A DNA stretch of 30,306 nucleotides from Tissierellia bacterium (GTDB lineage Bacteria > Bacillota > Clostridia > Tissierellales > Tepidimicrobiaceae). The translations under genes and the position numbers were made by a program. Below are positions 1 to 7,839 of the stretch, one piece after another. The stretch spans positions 1 through 30,306 of the forward strand of contig JAAZMG010000224.1 of the NCBI GenBank assembly GCA_012798935.1, read 5' to 3'. Numbering within the stretch: the first letter of the stretch is position 1; each line of letters starts with the position of its first letter. A model generated the notes under the pieces. It ran no database searches and was not told the origin of the DNA. It worked only from the letters and a program-made list of their open reading frames with translations.

Positions 1-89
1 ATAAAATAATATCCTGCTTGTGAATAATCATAATTTTTTAATCTAATATTCTTTCTTCGTGGTAATTCATCCATATAACCACCATCCAT
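1..89 (-). CDS. IS200-like / REP-associated tyrosine transposase, N-terminal fragment
   Basis: Reading leftward, an open frame begins at the ATG at 89 (or the in-frame ATG at 74, which has a GGTGG-like ribosome binding site four bases upstream) and runs off the window edge. The visible residues include MDELPRRKNIRL followed by a KNYDYSQAGYYF stretch. This matches the N-terminal signature of Y1 (Transposase_17) REP-associated transposases, which usually begin M-E-L-P-x-R-K-x-I-R-L-K-x-Y-D-Y-S-x-x-G-x-Y-F. The catalytic HUH motif and tyrosine would lie outside the window, so activity cannot be judged. No target repeats were seen. The family call rests on about 29 residues. Confidence 0.72.
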   Translation of the reverse strand, partial: MDGGYMDELPRRKNIRLKNYDYSQAGYYF

Positions 90-161
90 CTTAATATTAT
101 CCCTATGTCACACTTTTCTACTTATGTTCATTTAATAATATTAAAAATGAAGAAACCTATA

Positions 162-590
162 TTATAACAAAGTTTCTATTTGTGATTCACCTATAACGGT
201 TATACCGTTTTCAATCAACAATTCTGCAGTCACTCCATCACCATCTATCACTGTCCCTGAAAATGTTCCATCATAAATTTTTCCATATCCACATGAAGGA
301 CTGCGTTCTTTTAAAATGGCTAGTTTACAATCATAGAATTTAGCAAGTTTTAATGTCTCATTAGCCCCTTTTTTATAATTTTTAGTTACATCTTCACCAT
401 TTTTAGTGATTACCTTATCCCATATTATTTCTGCAGGATCTCGTGGAGTTTTTAATCCACCAAATATTTCAGGGCATACAGGAATCAGGTGATATCTTTC
501 TTTTAAAACATGAAGCTGTTCAATAAATATGCCTGTTCCATCATATCTACAATTAATTCCTAACAAACAAGCACTTATTAAAATATTCAT
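162..590 (-). CDS. DUF523 family protein
   Basis: A 142-residue protein with the DUF523 pattern: an N-terminal SACLLGINCRYDG motif (Cys8, Cys14), CPEIFGGLKTPRDPAE (Cys39) and LKERSPSCGYG (Cys100), followed by a GTVIDGDGVTA segment. It matches the usual single-domain length of about 140-160 residues. The conserved cysteines suggest metal binding or redox chemistry, but the family has no established reaction that I know of. It is cytosolic, with no signal peptide or membrane segment. The start at 590 is preceded by an AAAGG-type ribosome binding site. It appears monocistronic, with about 150 bases of AT-rich DNA before the next gene. The family call is secure; the function is unknown. Confidence 0.88.
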   Translation of the reverse strand: MNILISACLLGINCRYDGTGIFIEQLHVLKERYHLIPVCPEIFGGLKTPRDPAEIIWDKVITKNGEDVTKNYKKGANETLKLAKFYDCKLAILKERSPSCGYGKIYDGTFSGTVIDGDGVTAELLIENGITVIGESQIETLL

Positions 591-738
591 ATCCTTTTAC
601 CTCTTTTTAAATAATATTCTTTTCATATTTCCATTATAATGATTTTTTAAATCTAGGGATGGTCTTATTATATATATGCTCATTATCCCGTTTCTATATA
701 GTCATATAATATCATGATTTATCTATATAATAAAAGGA

Positions 739-1788
739 TTATTCAAACTTGAATTCCTCGCCAGCTACTATAATAGCCTCCAAATCATCTATATCTACTA
801 TTTCACCAAATTTAAAAGTATTTGTAAATTCCTTCTTATCTGGGTCTCTAGAATAGGCATGGCCTCCGTTGGGGAAATCCACATCTGGAGTTTGGGGAGT
901 TTTATATTGGGAGATATTCCTAATATTTCCATCCTTATATTTTAAATCAACTTTAGGTCTTGGTATTGGAACTTCTCTAAGATCTCCAATTTCTTTGCCC
1001 TTTAAATTTATGCCTAAATTGGTAACTTTTATTTCCGTAACATAATATCTGTCCTTTATAACTTGTGGATTTTCAATAACAACGGTCTTTATATTATTGG
1101 CGTTATTATCTCCTATATTAAAAGAAACTTTTAATTCTTTATTAAACATTGTTTCTTTCCCACTATTTTTATCTCTTAATCCATGTAAAATTAATTTTGC
1201 ATCCTTCCCCATTAAATCTCTATTTGAGTTAACTTCAAAAATATAATATCCTTTACTTTTTGAATCATCTGGTCCAACTATTTTCTCGCTTCCCATACTC
1301 ATAAGCCCCATACCATCTAATTTCTCTATTCTAATGCTTATTATAGGTAATATATTCCCCATTTTTTCACCATTTTTATTCTCTAAAGATATGACAAAAT
1401 AATTTTGATTCCCATCAGATAATATACTTTCTACTGTAAATATAATATCTTTATTGGAAGCGGTAGCCACTATATCCTGTATATTTTCTTCTGAAATTTT
1501 GACATCTTCTCCAAATATCCATTTGAAAAACTCTGGTCTATTAAAAGCAAATACTGTTGTGCCTATTGCAAGTACAATAATAGCTGCTACCCAAGCTCTT
1601 CTAAAAAATCTTTTTGATTTTCTTTTGCCTTTTACATTTTTTAAATTTGTAACTTTATTAATATCTTCAAAAACCTGCCTTTTTACACTTTCTAAAGATG
1701 GAGTACCTATTGAAATGTTTTTTATTTCTATATCCCTATATTCCTCAGGATTTAAATCATCAAATAAATCTCTGATATTAACCTTCAT
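739..1788 (-). CDS. Membrane anti-sigma factor-like protein (DUF4179-like), pair 1
   Basis: A 349-residue protein with a cytosolic N-terminus of about 60 residues (acidic start, then a basic KGKRKSKRFFRR patch), one transmembrane helix at about 65-82, and a large extracytoplasmic domain. This is the layout of DUF4179-type anti-sigma proteins, where the N-terminus holds the sigma factor and the outer domain probably senses a signal. The ATG at 1788 is preferred because AGAGGGGG lies just upstream; the TTG at 1806 would overlap that ribosome binding site. The gene overlaps the end of the sigma gene by 11 bases, suggesting translational coupling. It is more diverged than the other two anti-sigma proteins here and lacks their GIKMEVVA motif. 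The role is inferred from architecture and pairing. Confidence 0.72.
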   Translation of the reverse strand: MKVNIRDLFDDLNPEEYRDIEIKNISIGTPSLESVKRQVFEDINKVTNLKNVKGKRKSKRFFRRAWVAAIIVLAIGTTVFAFNRPEFFKWIFGEDVKISEENIQDIVATASNKDIIFTVESILSDGNQNYFVISLENKNGEKMGNILPIISIRIEKLDGMGLMSMGSEKIVGPDDSKSKGYYIFEVNSNRDLMGKDAKLILHGLRDKNSGKETMFNKELKVSFNIGDNNANNIKTVVIENPQVIKDRYYVTEIKVTNLGINLKGKEIGDLREVPIPRPKVDLKYKDGNIRNISQYKTPQTPDVDFPNGGHAYSRDPDKKEFTNTFKFGEIVDIDDLEAIIVAGEEFKFE

Positions 1789-2335
1789 GACAAAACCCCC
1801 TCTCAATAATCATATTTTTTAATTTGTTTCTACTCCTAAACAATTTTGTTTTTACAGTGGACTCATTTATATTAAGTTTGTCTGCAATATCCTTAACTTT
1901 TTCATAGAAAAAATAATACCGTACAATAATTTCCCTATCTGGTTCTTTAAGATTCGATATACATTCATTTAATATTTGAGATAATTCATCATGCAAAACT
2001 TCCTTTTCTACCTCATTGCTGTCAATAATGATAATTTCTTCATCTAGTGGTAAATCTATACCTTTTATTGCTTTTAATCGATTTTTAGCTGTATTCCTTG
2101 CTATTGCAGCTATGTATGGTTTTATTTCTTTATATGTAAGGTCTATATTATCTGAATTATTCCATAGGGATACAAATACATCTGCACATATTTCTTCTAT
2201 GTCTTCCGTTGCCATAAATTTTCCTATAATATTATATACTATAGTAAATATATAGTTATAATACTTGTCTATTAACTTTTCTAGAGATTTTTGATTCCCA
2301 TTTTTAATCCCCCTAATAAGGCTTAAGTCCCACAT
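1778..2335 (-). CDS. ECF-type RNA polymerase sigma factor, pair 1
   Basis: A 185-residue sigma-70 family protein with only regions 2 and 4. Region 2 spans about residues 20-92 (YYNYIFTIVYNIIG, ATEDIEEICADVFVSLW, and a YIAAIARNTAKNRLK DNA-melting segment). Region 4 spans about 120-178, with the helix-turn-helix DIADKLNINESTVKTKLFRSRNKL. It would direct RNA polymerase to a small regulon, probably including its own operon. The ATG at 2335 has an ideal AAAGGAGG site; the longer upstream start has none. It is cotranscribed with the overlapping membrane protein, its likely anti-sigma factor. It is divergent from a second sigma gene at 2558. Confidence 0.88.
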   Translation of the reverse strand: MWDLSLIRGIKNGNQKSLEKLIDKYYNYIFTIVYNIIGKFMATEDIEEICADVFVSLWNNSDNIDLTYKEIKPYIAAIARNTAKNRLKAIKGIDLPLDEEIIIIDSNEVEKEVLHDELSQILNECISNLKEPDREIIVRYYFFYEKVKDIADKLNINESTVKTKLFRSRNKLKNMIIERGFCHEG

Positions 2336-2364
2336 TTGTATTCCTCCTTTAACAGCTATCATCT

Positions 2365-2396
2365 ATATATACAACAAAAGTAATGAATTGGTTTCA
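2365..2396 (-). promoter_or_regulatory. Candidate ECF-type promoter for the pair 1 sigma operon
   Basis: Leftward, TGAAAC (2396-2391) is followed about 18 bases later by GTATATA. A TGAAAC -35 element is typical of ECF sigma promoters and would fit autoregulation. The -10 side is not a clear match, so this is tentative. Confidence 0.3.
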
Positions 2397-2557
2397 TGTT
2401 TTTAAAAAATAATAGAGTTAATCAAGAAGTACTCTTAATGAACCCTATCGTCTTTTTTAGAACTTAATTAACTTTATTATAATCAATTTCCCTAAAATGC
2501 AACATTTTACCTATGAAAATTGTATTATTAATAGAAGAGGATATAGGAGGTATGAAA

Positions 2558-3049
2558 TTGGGAAGTTCTTCACTTTATACTAATAGCGAAATAATAGATA
2601 TTTATAACCGTAATGTAGATACTGTATACAGAATAAGTTTAATGTATCTAAAAAATACTCCCGATGCTGAAGATGCTGTTCAAGATATATTCTTTAAACT
2701 AATACACGGAAACCATAAGTTTGAAAATTTAGAACATGAAAAGGCGTGGCTAATAGTTACATCACAAAACTATTGTAAAAACATACTCAAAAATTGGTGG
2801 AGAAAAAAGAGAATTGATATTAATAGTATTCTAGAGCCTTCATATATAGAAAATCTACCCCATGATAATACATGGCAACAAGTCCTTTCATTGCCTAATA
2901 AATATAAGATGGTGATTTATCTATATTATTATGAAGGTTACTCAACAGATGAAATATCTGAAATTCTTAAAACAAAAAGTTCTACAATACGGACAAGATT
3001 ATGTAGAGCTCGTAAAAAATTAAAAATTATTTTGGAGGAGGAAAGCTAG
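2558..3049 (+). CDS. ECF-type RNA polymerase sigma factor, pair 2
   Basis: A 163-residue sigma factor if started at the TTG at 2558, which sits seven bases after a perfect AGGAGG. The ATG at 2552 is only one base from that site, and an upstream ATG at 2513 has no comparable site. Region 2 contains VYRISLMYLKNTPDAEDAVQDIFFKL and a WLIVTSQNYCKNILK segment. Region 4 contains YKMVIYLYYYEGYSTDEISEIL followed by the TIRTRLCRARKKLK recognition helix. The stop codon touches the ATG of the following anti-sigma gene, so the two are almost certainly translated together. TATAAT at 2478-2483 could be a housekeeping -10, though no good -35 accompanies it. Confidence 0.88.
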   Translation: MGSSSLYTNSEIIDIYNRNVDTVYRISLMYLKNTPDAEDAVQDIFFKLIHGNHKFENLEHEKAWLIVTSQNYCKNILKNWWRKKRIDINSILEPSYIENLPHDNTWQQVLSLPNKYKMVIYLYYYEGYSTDEISEILKTKSSTIRTRLCRARKKLKIILEEES

Positions 3050-4414
3050 ATGAAAAAAGAGGATTTATATAATAGTTTCGACTCAATTCTACCCAATGAT
3101 GAGCAGAAATCAAGAATGTTAGATGGAATATTAAATCAAAATAAAAATTTTACAACTGTAAAAAGACAAAAACCAAAGTTCGTACTAGTTATTGTTATTG
3201 TTTGTCTAATGACTACTACTGTAATTGCTGTTAATACGCCTGCTTTTCAAAATCTTTTAGAAAAGATAAGCCCTGATGTGGCAAAGTTTATAGAACCAAT
3301 AGAAGAAGTATGTATCAATCAAGGAATTAAAATGGAAGTTGTTGCAACTGGTCGTTATGATAATATGGTTAAAGCCTATGTGACTTTTCAAGACCTTGAA
3401 GGTAATCGTATAGGAAAAGGCCTTAATTTTTTCGACTATTATAGCCTAACGGGTACAAATTACCCTAGTTGGGGTAGCTGTGGTTGCTCAATAATAGATT
3501 ATGATGAAGAAAATAAAAAAGCAACAATATTGGTAGAAGCGGAAAATGGCACAAAATTTGAAGGTGAGAATTTAACCTTTAAAGTTGATAATATTTTCTA
3601 TGATAATAAAGAATATGAAGATTATGAAATAGGAATTGACCTAACAAAATTAAATCATGAACCGTCCTATGTAAATGCAACTGAAAAACAGTTTATGTCT
3701 TGGTCCTATGGTGAATTATATTCAGATGGAGACTCAATTCCTATTTTAAAACCTCATGTAAAAGATATTAAATTTCCAGATATAAATACATCTATGATTT
3801 CTAACATAGGAATTATTGATGGGAAATTACATGTACAAATATGGCGAAATAAAAATTTTGAAGGACAGGGTATTGATATTTATCTTAAAAATTCTAAAGG
3901 AGAAAATGTTTCTTGCGATACCAATGTTAATTTTGGTATTGATAAATCTGGAATGCCCACAAGTAATTCAGATTATCCATCTTATAGTGAATTTATATTT
4001 GATATAGATACAGATAAACTAGATGAATATCAATTATTAGGTTATTTTGACACTTGTAAACAAATAGAAGGTCCCTGGCAAGTAAGCTTTAAAGCAGAGG
4101 ATGGTAAAATATTAGAAAAAACTTGTAATGTAAACTTAGGAGATGTAAAAGTTGAAGAGATTAGCATTAATCCCTTTGCCATAAGTTTAAGAGGTAAGGG
4201 TATAAATGGCACTGACCTTTCTAATCTAGATATAGAGATTAATACAGAAAATGATGTAGTTAGGGATACAAAGTCTAATATTAGTTGGAGTAGTACTCGT
4301 TGGCTGAGTGAACGAGGCAAGGGTTTCGTATCATCATATGATATAGAAAAACCCATTGATTTAAGTCTAGTAAAATCTATTACTATCAATGGGATAGATA
4401 TTCCAATTGAATAA
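3050..4414 (+). CDS. Membrane anti-sigma factor, DUF4179-like, pair 2
   Basis: A 454-residue protein with a short cytosolic N-terminus (residues 1-42), one transmembrane helix at about 43-61, and a large extracytoplasmic region. The region after the helix (SPDVAKFIEPIEE, then GIKMEVVATGRYDNMVKAYVTFQDLEG) is the DUF4179 pattern and is clearly paralogous to the pair 3 protein. The rest is beta-rich and probably senses an envelope signal. It starts at the base after the sigma stop, with GGAGGAGGAAAG inside the sigma gene as ribosome binding site. It likely sequesters the upstream sigma factor at the membrane. The ligand is unknown. Confidence 0.82.
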   Translation: MKKEDLYNSFDSILPNDEQKSRMLDGILNQNKNFTTVKRQKPKFVLVIVIVCLMTTTVIAVNTPAFQNLLEKISPDVAKFIEPIEEVCINQGIKMEVVATGRYDNMVKAYVTFQDLEGNRIGKGLNFFDYYSLTGTNYPSWGSCGCSIIDYDEENKKATILVEAENGTKFEGENLTFKVDNIFYDNKEYEDYEIGIDLTKLNHEPSYVNATEKQFMSWSYGELYSDGDSIPILKPHVKDIKFPDINTSMISNIGIIDGKLHVQIWRNKNFEGQGIDIYLKNSKGENVSCDTNVNFGIDKSGMPTSNSDYPSYSEFIFDIDTDKLDEYQLLGYFDTCKQIEGPWQVSFKAEDGKILEKTCNVNLGDVKVEEISINPFAISLRGKGINGTDLSNLDIEINTENDVVRDTKSNISWSSTRWLSERGKGFVSSYDIEKPIDLSLVKSITINGIDIPIE

Positions 4415-4426
4415 TAAATAATATTT

Positions 4427-4466
4427 AAAATAGCTATGATTTTTAAAAATCATAGCTATTTTTATA
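4427..4466. terminator. Bidirectional rho-independent terminator
   Basis: An AT-rich perfect stem (AAAATAGCTATGATTTTT paired with its complement) spans 4427-4462. It is flanked by T-rich tails on both strands and lies between convergent genes ending at 4414 (+) and 4507 (-). Confidence 0.8.
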
Positions 4467-4506
4467 TTCCTCTTAATCTCCCAGATAACGGTAATAAAGA
4501 ACTCTT

Positions 4507-4869
4507 TTATTCCTCTTTTATTAACCTTATATCTTCTTCAGTCAAATCATTGGGAATTAAAATATAAGATGTAACAAAAAATAATACTACCACTGTCAAC
4601 ATAAAAAACATGGTTACCCCTAAACCCTGTTTCCATTGGTCTAAAGTAGCTTCTTTATAGAAAATATCATATTCTTTGTCCATTATATATCTATAAATAA
4701 AAGTGGATACTAAAACCTCAATGAAAAGTAAAATGTTTTTTATTTTTAATCTAATTCTCAATTCATCACTTATTTCATATACATAATCTTTTATTTTTAT
4801 TTGGTTTGGATTTTTCTTATAACCAGTAACCCCATTTAAAATCAATTGTTTTTTCATTGAGTTTTTCAT
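4507..4869 (-). CDS. Small two-helix membrane protein of unknown function
   Basis: A 120-residue protein with two predicted membrane helices, about residues 45-62 (NILLFIEVLVSTFIYRYI) and 84-105 (GVTMFFMLTVVVLFFVTSYI). They are separated by a short charged loop with many aromatic and acidic residues. Both ends are hydrophilic and probably cytosolic, with an acidic C-terminus. A second start (MKKQ) lies four codons in. I do not recognise a family. It sits 19 bases downstream of the small DUF2812-like gene and probably forms an operon with it, between two sigma/anti-sigma pairs. It may belong to the neighbouring sigma regulon, but nothing in the sequence proves that. Confidence 0.6.
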   Translation of the reverse strand: MKNSMKKQLILNGVTGYKKNPNQIKIKDYVYEISDELRIRLKIKNILLFIEVLVSTFIYRYIMDKEYDIFYKEATLDQWKQGLGVTMFFMLTVVVLFFVTSYILIPNDLTEEDIRLIKEE

Positions 4870-4888
4870 AATTTCCCTACCTTTTCTA

Positions 4889-5173
4889 TTAGATATTTAT
4901 TATTGCATCTGCTCCCATTACAGTTAATAAAATTATTATTACTATTACTTTTACCCATAATGCAGTGAAAATATTTATTGCTTCTTTTTCATCTCTCTTA
5001 ACTACATCAATTCTATAATTTAGAGATCTAAGTTCTCCTTCTTTAAAATAGACAAAAAACTTATCTACTTTTTGTAAGTGAAATCCCTTATTAGACATCT
5101 TAGAAAAATATTCCTCATATTCTTAAAGATAGGATAAACCTCCAACGAGAATTTTTCGAATCCTTTTACTCAT
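4889..5173 (-). pseudogene. DUF2812-like membrane protein interrupted by an in-frame stop
   Basis: A well-placed start at 5173 (GAGGTG five bases upstream) opens a 16-codon frame that ends at a TAA at 5123-5125. The same frame continues without interruption to 4889. After the stop it reads EYEEYFSKMSNKGFHLQKV, then FFVYFKEGELRSLNYRIDVV. That is the N-terminal signature of DUF2812 proteins (acidic stretch, LxxMxxKGxxL, YFxxGE, YRID). A single helix (VKVIVIIILLTVMGADAI) closes the 69-residue piece beginning at the ATG at 5098. Either the gene is broken, the stop is a sequencing error, or only the 5098 product is made; its own ribosome binding site is poor. Full DUF2812 proteins are usually longer and often neighbour PadR regulators, which are absent here. 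Confidence 0.55.
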
Positions 5174-5215
5174 TTTTACACCTCGCTTTCTATGTGAAGT
5201 TTCCTGTAATATATC

Positions 5216-6556
5216 TTAGTCTAATTCAATAAGTTTTCCATTTAAATTTACCGATTCTACCATTGTACTATCTAATGGTACATTTGAAAGGTATTTAAGA
5301 CTTATTTTTTCATTCTGACTAAAAGAAGTAGATAATTCTATATCTTGTGTCGTTCCATCTGTCATATTAACTTGAATTTGCGGATTACTCATCTCATCAT
5401 ATTGTCCTATGCCTAATAAGGTAACTCCTATTTGAGAAACTTGAATACGATCTAGCTCCCAAGTTCCAAAATCGAAATTACATTCTGCTTCTTTTTCTGG
5501 ACTTACAGATTGAAGTTTAAATTTAGTTTTCCAGTCACCTTCCGTATATCTTCCATTAGATTCAAAATACCCCCTAAGAAATACTTCCTTAGGATCTATT
5601 CCTTCTAAATCAAATACATATTCAATGTAATCTCCCCTATCCTTTGTATTTCCTAATTCATCGATTCCAAAATGAACGGTAGATGGGTAAATATCTAATG
5701 CATTGTCTTCTGCATCGGTAAAGTAAAAATATCCATGATCATCAATACCATCACCTACCCATTTAGTTTGAATATGAAGCTTATTATCAATATATCCTAT
5801 ATTGGAAATATGCATAAAGTCAATCTGAGGAAGTGAAATATTCATTTCATCTCCTTTTAAAACCTGTATTGTGCCTTGTTCCTCCCATGAGTCAAACATT
5901 GTACCACTACCACCAGATACATGCTCCATATTTAGTGGCATAGTTTGTGAACTAACATCTTCTATATCTGTTAAATTAATTCCTGTTTCTACTTCATCAA
6001 ATACTAAAGAACCACTTAAAAAAGACTTAACAGCAAAACTTAATTTTTTACCATTCATTTTTTCTCCACCATTAGCTTGTATTCGTAATGTAGCTGTTTT
6101 AGTTTCTTCATCATAATCAATTATTTGAGAGTTAAAAAGTGCTCCTTCAGATAGTGTATAATTATATAAATCAAGGGATTCATCAATTCTACCACCTGTT
6201 AAATCCTGCATGGTTAAGTAAATCACTGCCATTTCAGCATCATTATAAGCTGCAACCACTTCCATTTTGATTCCATTATCTTCACTTATCATCCCAATTG
6301 GTTGAAGTATAGAGGCTATCTCAGGACTTACAATTGGTAAAATCTTATTAAAACTTGGAACAGTAGCAGCTAACACTCCAACTGATAGCACTAAGCAAAT
6401 GCAAGTTACCATTGCTATCCTTAAAAGTTTTTTCTTATTTATAATAGGGCTATTTTGTTTTAATTTTTTATTTACCTCTGCATAAATATCATACTCAGGT
6501 GTTCGAATAGTGCTTAGCCTAGCTTTAATGATTTGTTCATCATGATCATATTTCAT
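5216..6556 (-). CDS. Membrane anti-sigma factor, DUF4179-like, pair 3
   Basis: A 446-residue protein with a cytosolic N-terminus of about 43 residues, one transmembrane helix at about 44-64, and a large extracytoplasmic portion. After the helix come IVSPEIASILQPIG and GIKMEVVAAYNDAEMAVIYLTMQDLTGGR, closely parallel to the pair 2 protein. The two also share the later pattern of an 'ISNIG-ID-KLH' segment and a C-terminal 'SVNLNGKLIE'-like ending, so they are paralogues over their full length. It starts two bases after the sigma stop, with GGAGGAG inside the sigma gene. It is the likely membrane anchor and inhibitor of that sigma factor. Confidence 0.82.
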   Translation of the reverse strand: MKYDHDEQIIKARLSTIRTPEYDIYAEVNKKLKQNSPIINKKKLLRIAMVTCICLVLSVGVLAATVPSFNKILPIVSPEIASILQPIGMISEDNGIKMEVVAAYNDAEMAVIYLTMQDLTGGRIDESLDLYNYTLSEGALFNSQIIDYDEETKTATLRIQANGGEKMNGKKLSFAVKSFLSGSLVFDEVETGINLTDIEDVSSQTMPLNMEHVSGGSGTMFDSWEEQGTIQVLKGDEMNISLPQIDFMHISNIGYIDNKLHIQTKWVGDGIDDHGYFYFTDAEDNALDIYPSTVHFGIDELGNTKDRGDYIEYVFDLEGIDPKEVFLRGYFESNGRYTEGDWKTKFKLQSVSPEKEAECNFDFGTWELDRIQVSQIGVTLLGIGQYDEMSNPQIQVNMTDGTTQDIELSTSFSQNEKISLKYLSNVPLDSTMVESVNLNGKLIELD

Positions 6557-6558
6557 TT

Positions 6559-7092
6559 CTACTCCTCCAATCCTTCATAATAAGAATTCTCTTTTTTTAA
6601 TGCTTTTATCAGCTTCTTTTTCGCTCTTTCATATCGTTTTCTCAATGTAGCAGAAGAAACTTGATAAATCAATTCTAATTCTTTATAGCTTTTCTCATCA
6701 ATAATCCTACTAAATATCAATGCACGTTCTGCGCCTGTTAATTTTAAAAGAGCCGATTTTAAATCGTCACTGATCAAATCTGTAGATGTATTTACTGTGA
6801 AGTTATTTACTTTAGGTGTAAAAAACAATATTTTTTTCTTTCTCAACATATCCATACAAGTATTATATGCAATGCCATATAACCACGGGGATAAAGAATG
6901 ACCTTTTTTAAAACTATTTCTTTTATTATAGGCTTTTATAAATGTTATCTGTACGGCATCCTGTGCTTTGTGATAGTCGCAGAGAATATTATGACAATAC
7001 CGTAACAATGGCTGCCCATACAACTCTATTGCACTCTGGAGCTCATATTCACCACCAGTAGAGAAAGACTCATCCAATATATTTGTCTCCAT
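6559..7092 (-). CDS. ECF-type RNA polymerase sigma factor, pair 3
   Basis: A 177-residue sigma-70 family protein. Region 2 runs from about 24 to 87 (YGQPLLRYCHNILCDYHKAQDAVQITFIKAY, then SPWLYGIAYNTCMDMLRKKK). Region 4 runs from about 110 to 168 (LTGAERALIFSRIIDEKSYKELELIY, then the SSATLRKRYERAKKKLIKAL recognition helix). The start at 7092 has a GGGAGTG site. It forms an operon with the following anti-sigma gene, two bases away. An imperfect dyad (7167-7182) lies upstream and might be an operator. Target genes are not apparent. Confidence 0.87.
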   Translation of the reverse strand: METNILDESFSTGGEYELQSAIELYGQPLLRYCHNILCDYHKAQDAVQITFIKAYNKRNSFKKGHSLSPWLYGIAYNTCMDMLRKKKILFFTPKVNNFTVNTSTDLISDDLKSALLKLTGAERALIFSRIIDEKSYKELELIYQVSSATLRKRYERAKKKLIKALKKENSYYEGLEE

Positions 7093-7194
7093 TCCTACAC
7101 TCCCTTTTTTAAATTAAAAACTAGTCTTCACTTCTAATACGCAAATAGGTTCATTTTTGTGACATAATACTAATTTTAGTATAAAAAAGTGAAA

Positions 7195-7225
7195 GATCAT
7201 AAACCTATTTATTAGGATTATGATC
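7195..7225 (-). terminator. Probable rho-independent terminator
   Basis: GATCATAA (7195-7202) pairs with TTATGATC (7218-7225), extended by CCT/AGG across one mismatch. On the minus strand it is followed by a T-rich tail, so it would end the operon whose last gene stops at 7293. Confidence 0.55.
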
Positions 7226-7292
7226 CGCTTTATTAGTAATAGTCAGGCAGTCAAAAACAGCCCCTACAATTCTGTAGAATATAGTTATAAAG

Positions 7293-7838
7293 TTATTCAG
7301 TAAACACATTTCTAAACCTATAAGTTAATACCATTAAATAAATACGCAAAATAATTATCATAATAGCTACTATGGTATTCAGATATCTTATATCAAATAT
7401 AAGTGCAAAATTTAAAAATATAATATCAATTGTTAAGGCTATAATATAAAATCTTACCTTTTTTATATTCTCTTCAGCTAAATTTTCATAATTGTTAACA
7501 TTAAAATATTCAATCGAACCCTCAAAACATTTATAAAACATAAGCATTTCCATAATAATATTAAAAACTATCCAAATTTCATTAAATATAAAAAAATTAG
7601 TTGGTTCAATTGATAAAAGCCCCATAAGTTCTCCTATACCAGTTCCAATGATTAGAATAATTGAAAAAGTTTTGGCTTTATTGAATGGCTCTATATTAGT
7701 TTCCCTATATAAAGAGCTTATTCCACTTAAGATAATCATAAACCCTATAAATGCTGGCAATATCTTTATCATTCCTAATTTTATATTGAATGTTGCAATA
7801 AAAATTCCCCAAAATATCTTATTATATCCATCATACAT
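7293..7838 (-). CDS. Multi-pass membrane protein of unknown function
   Basis: A 181-residue, very hydrophobic protein with about five or six membrane helices: roughly residues 7-22, 27-42, 58-75, 85-102, 128-148 and 154-173. I recognise no enzymatic or transport motif. The ATG at 7838 is chosen because AGAGGTG precedes it by a suitable distance; the in-frame GTG at 7850 overlaps that site. It begins one base after the stop of the 7840-8730 gene, so the two form an operon and their products probably work together in the membrane. It may be an accessory protein of a signalling system, but this is a guess. Confidence 0.65.
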   Translation of the reverse strand: MYDGYNKIFWGIFIATFNIKLGMIKILPAFIGFMIILSGISSLYRETNIEPFNKAKTFSIILIIGTGIGELMGLLSIEPTNFFIFNEIWIVFNIIMEMLMFYKCFEGSIEYFNVNNYENLAEENIKKVRFYIIALTIDIIFLNFALIFDIRYLNTIVAIMIIILRIYLMVLTYRFRNVFTE

Positions 7839-7839
7839 T

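Noticed and set aside
2437..2444. TGAACC element as a shared ECF -35 box upstream of pairs 2 and 3
   Set aside because: TGAACC occurs before both sigma genes (2439-2444 on plus; 7158-7153 on minus), but neither is followed by a matching -10 at 16-18 bases.
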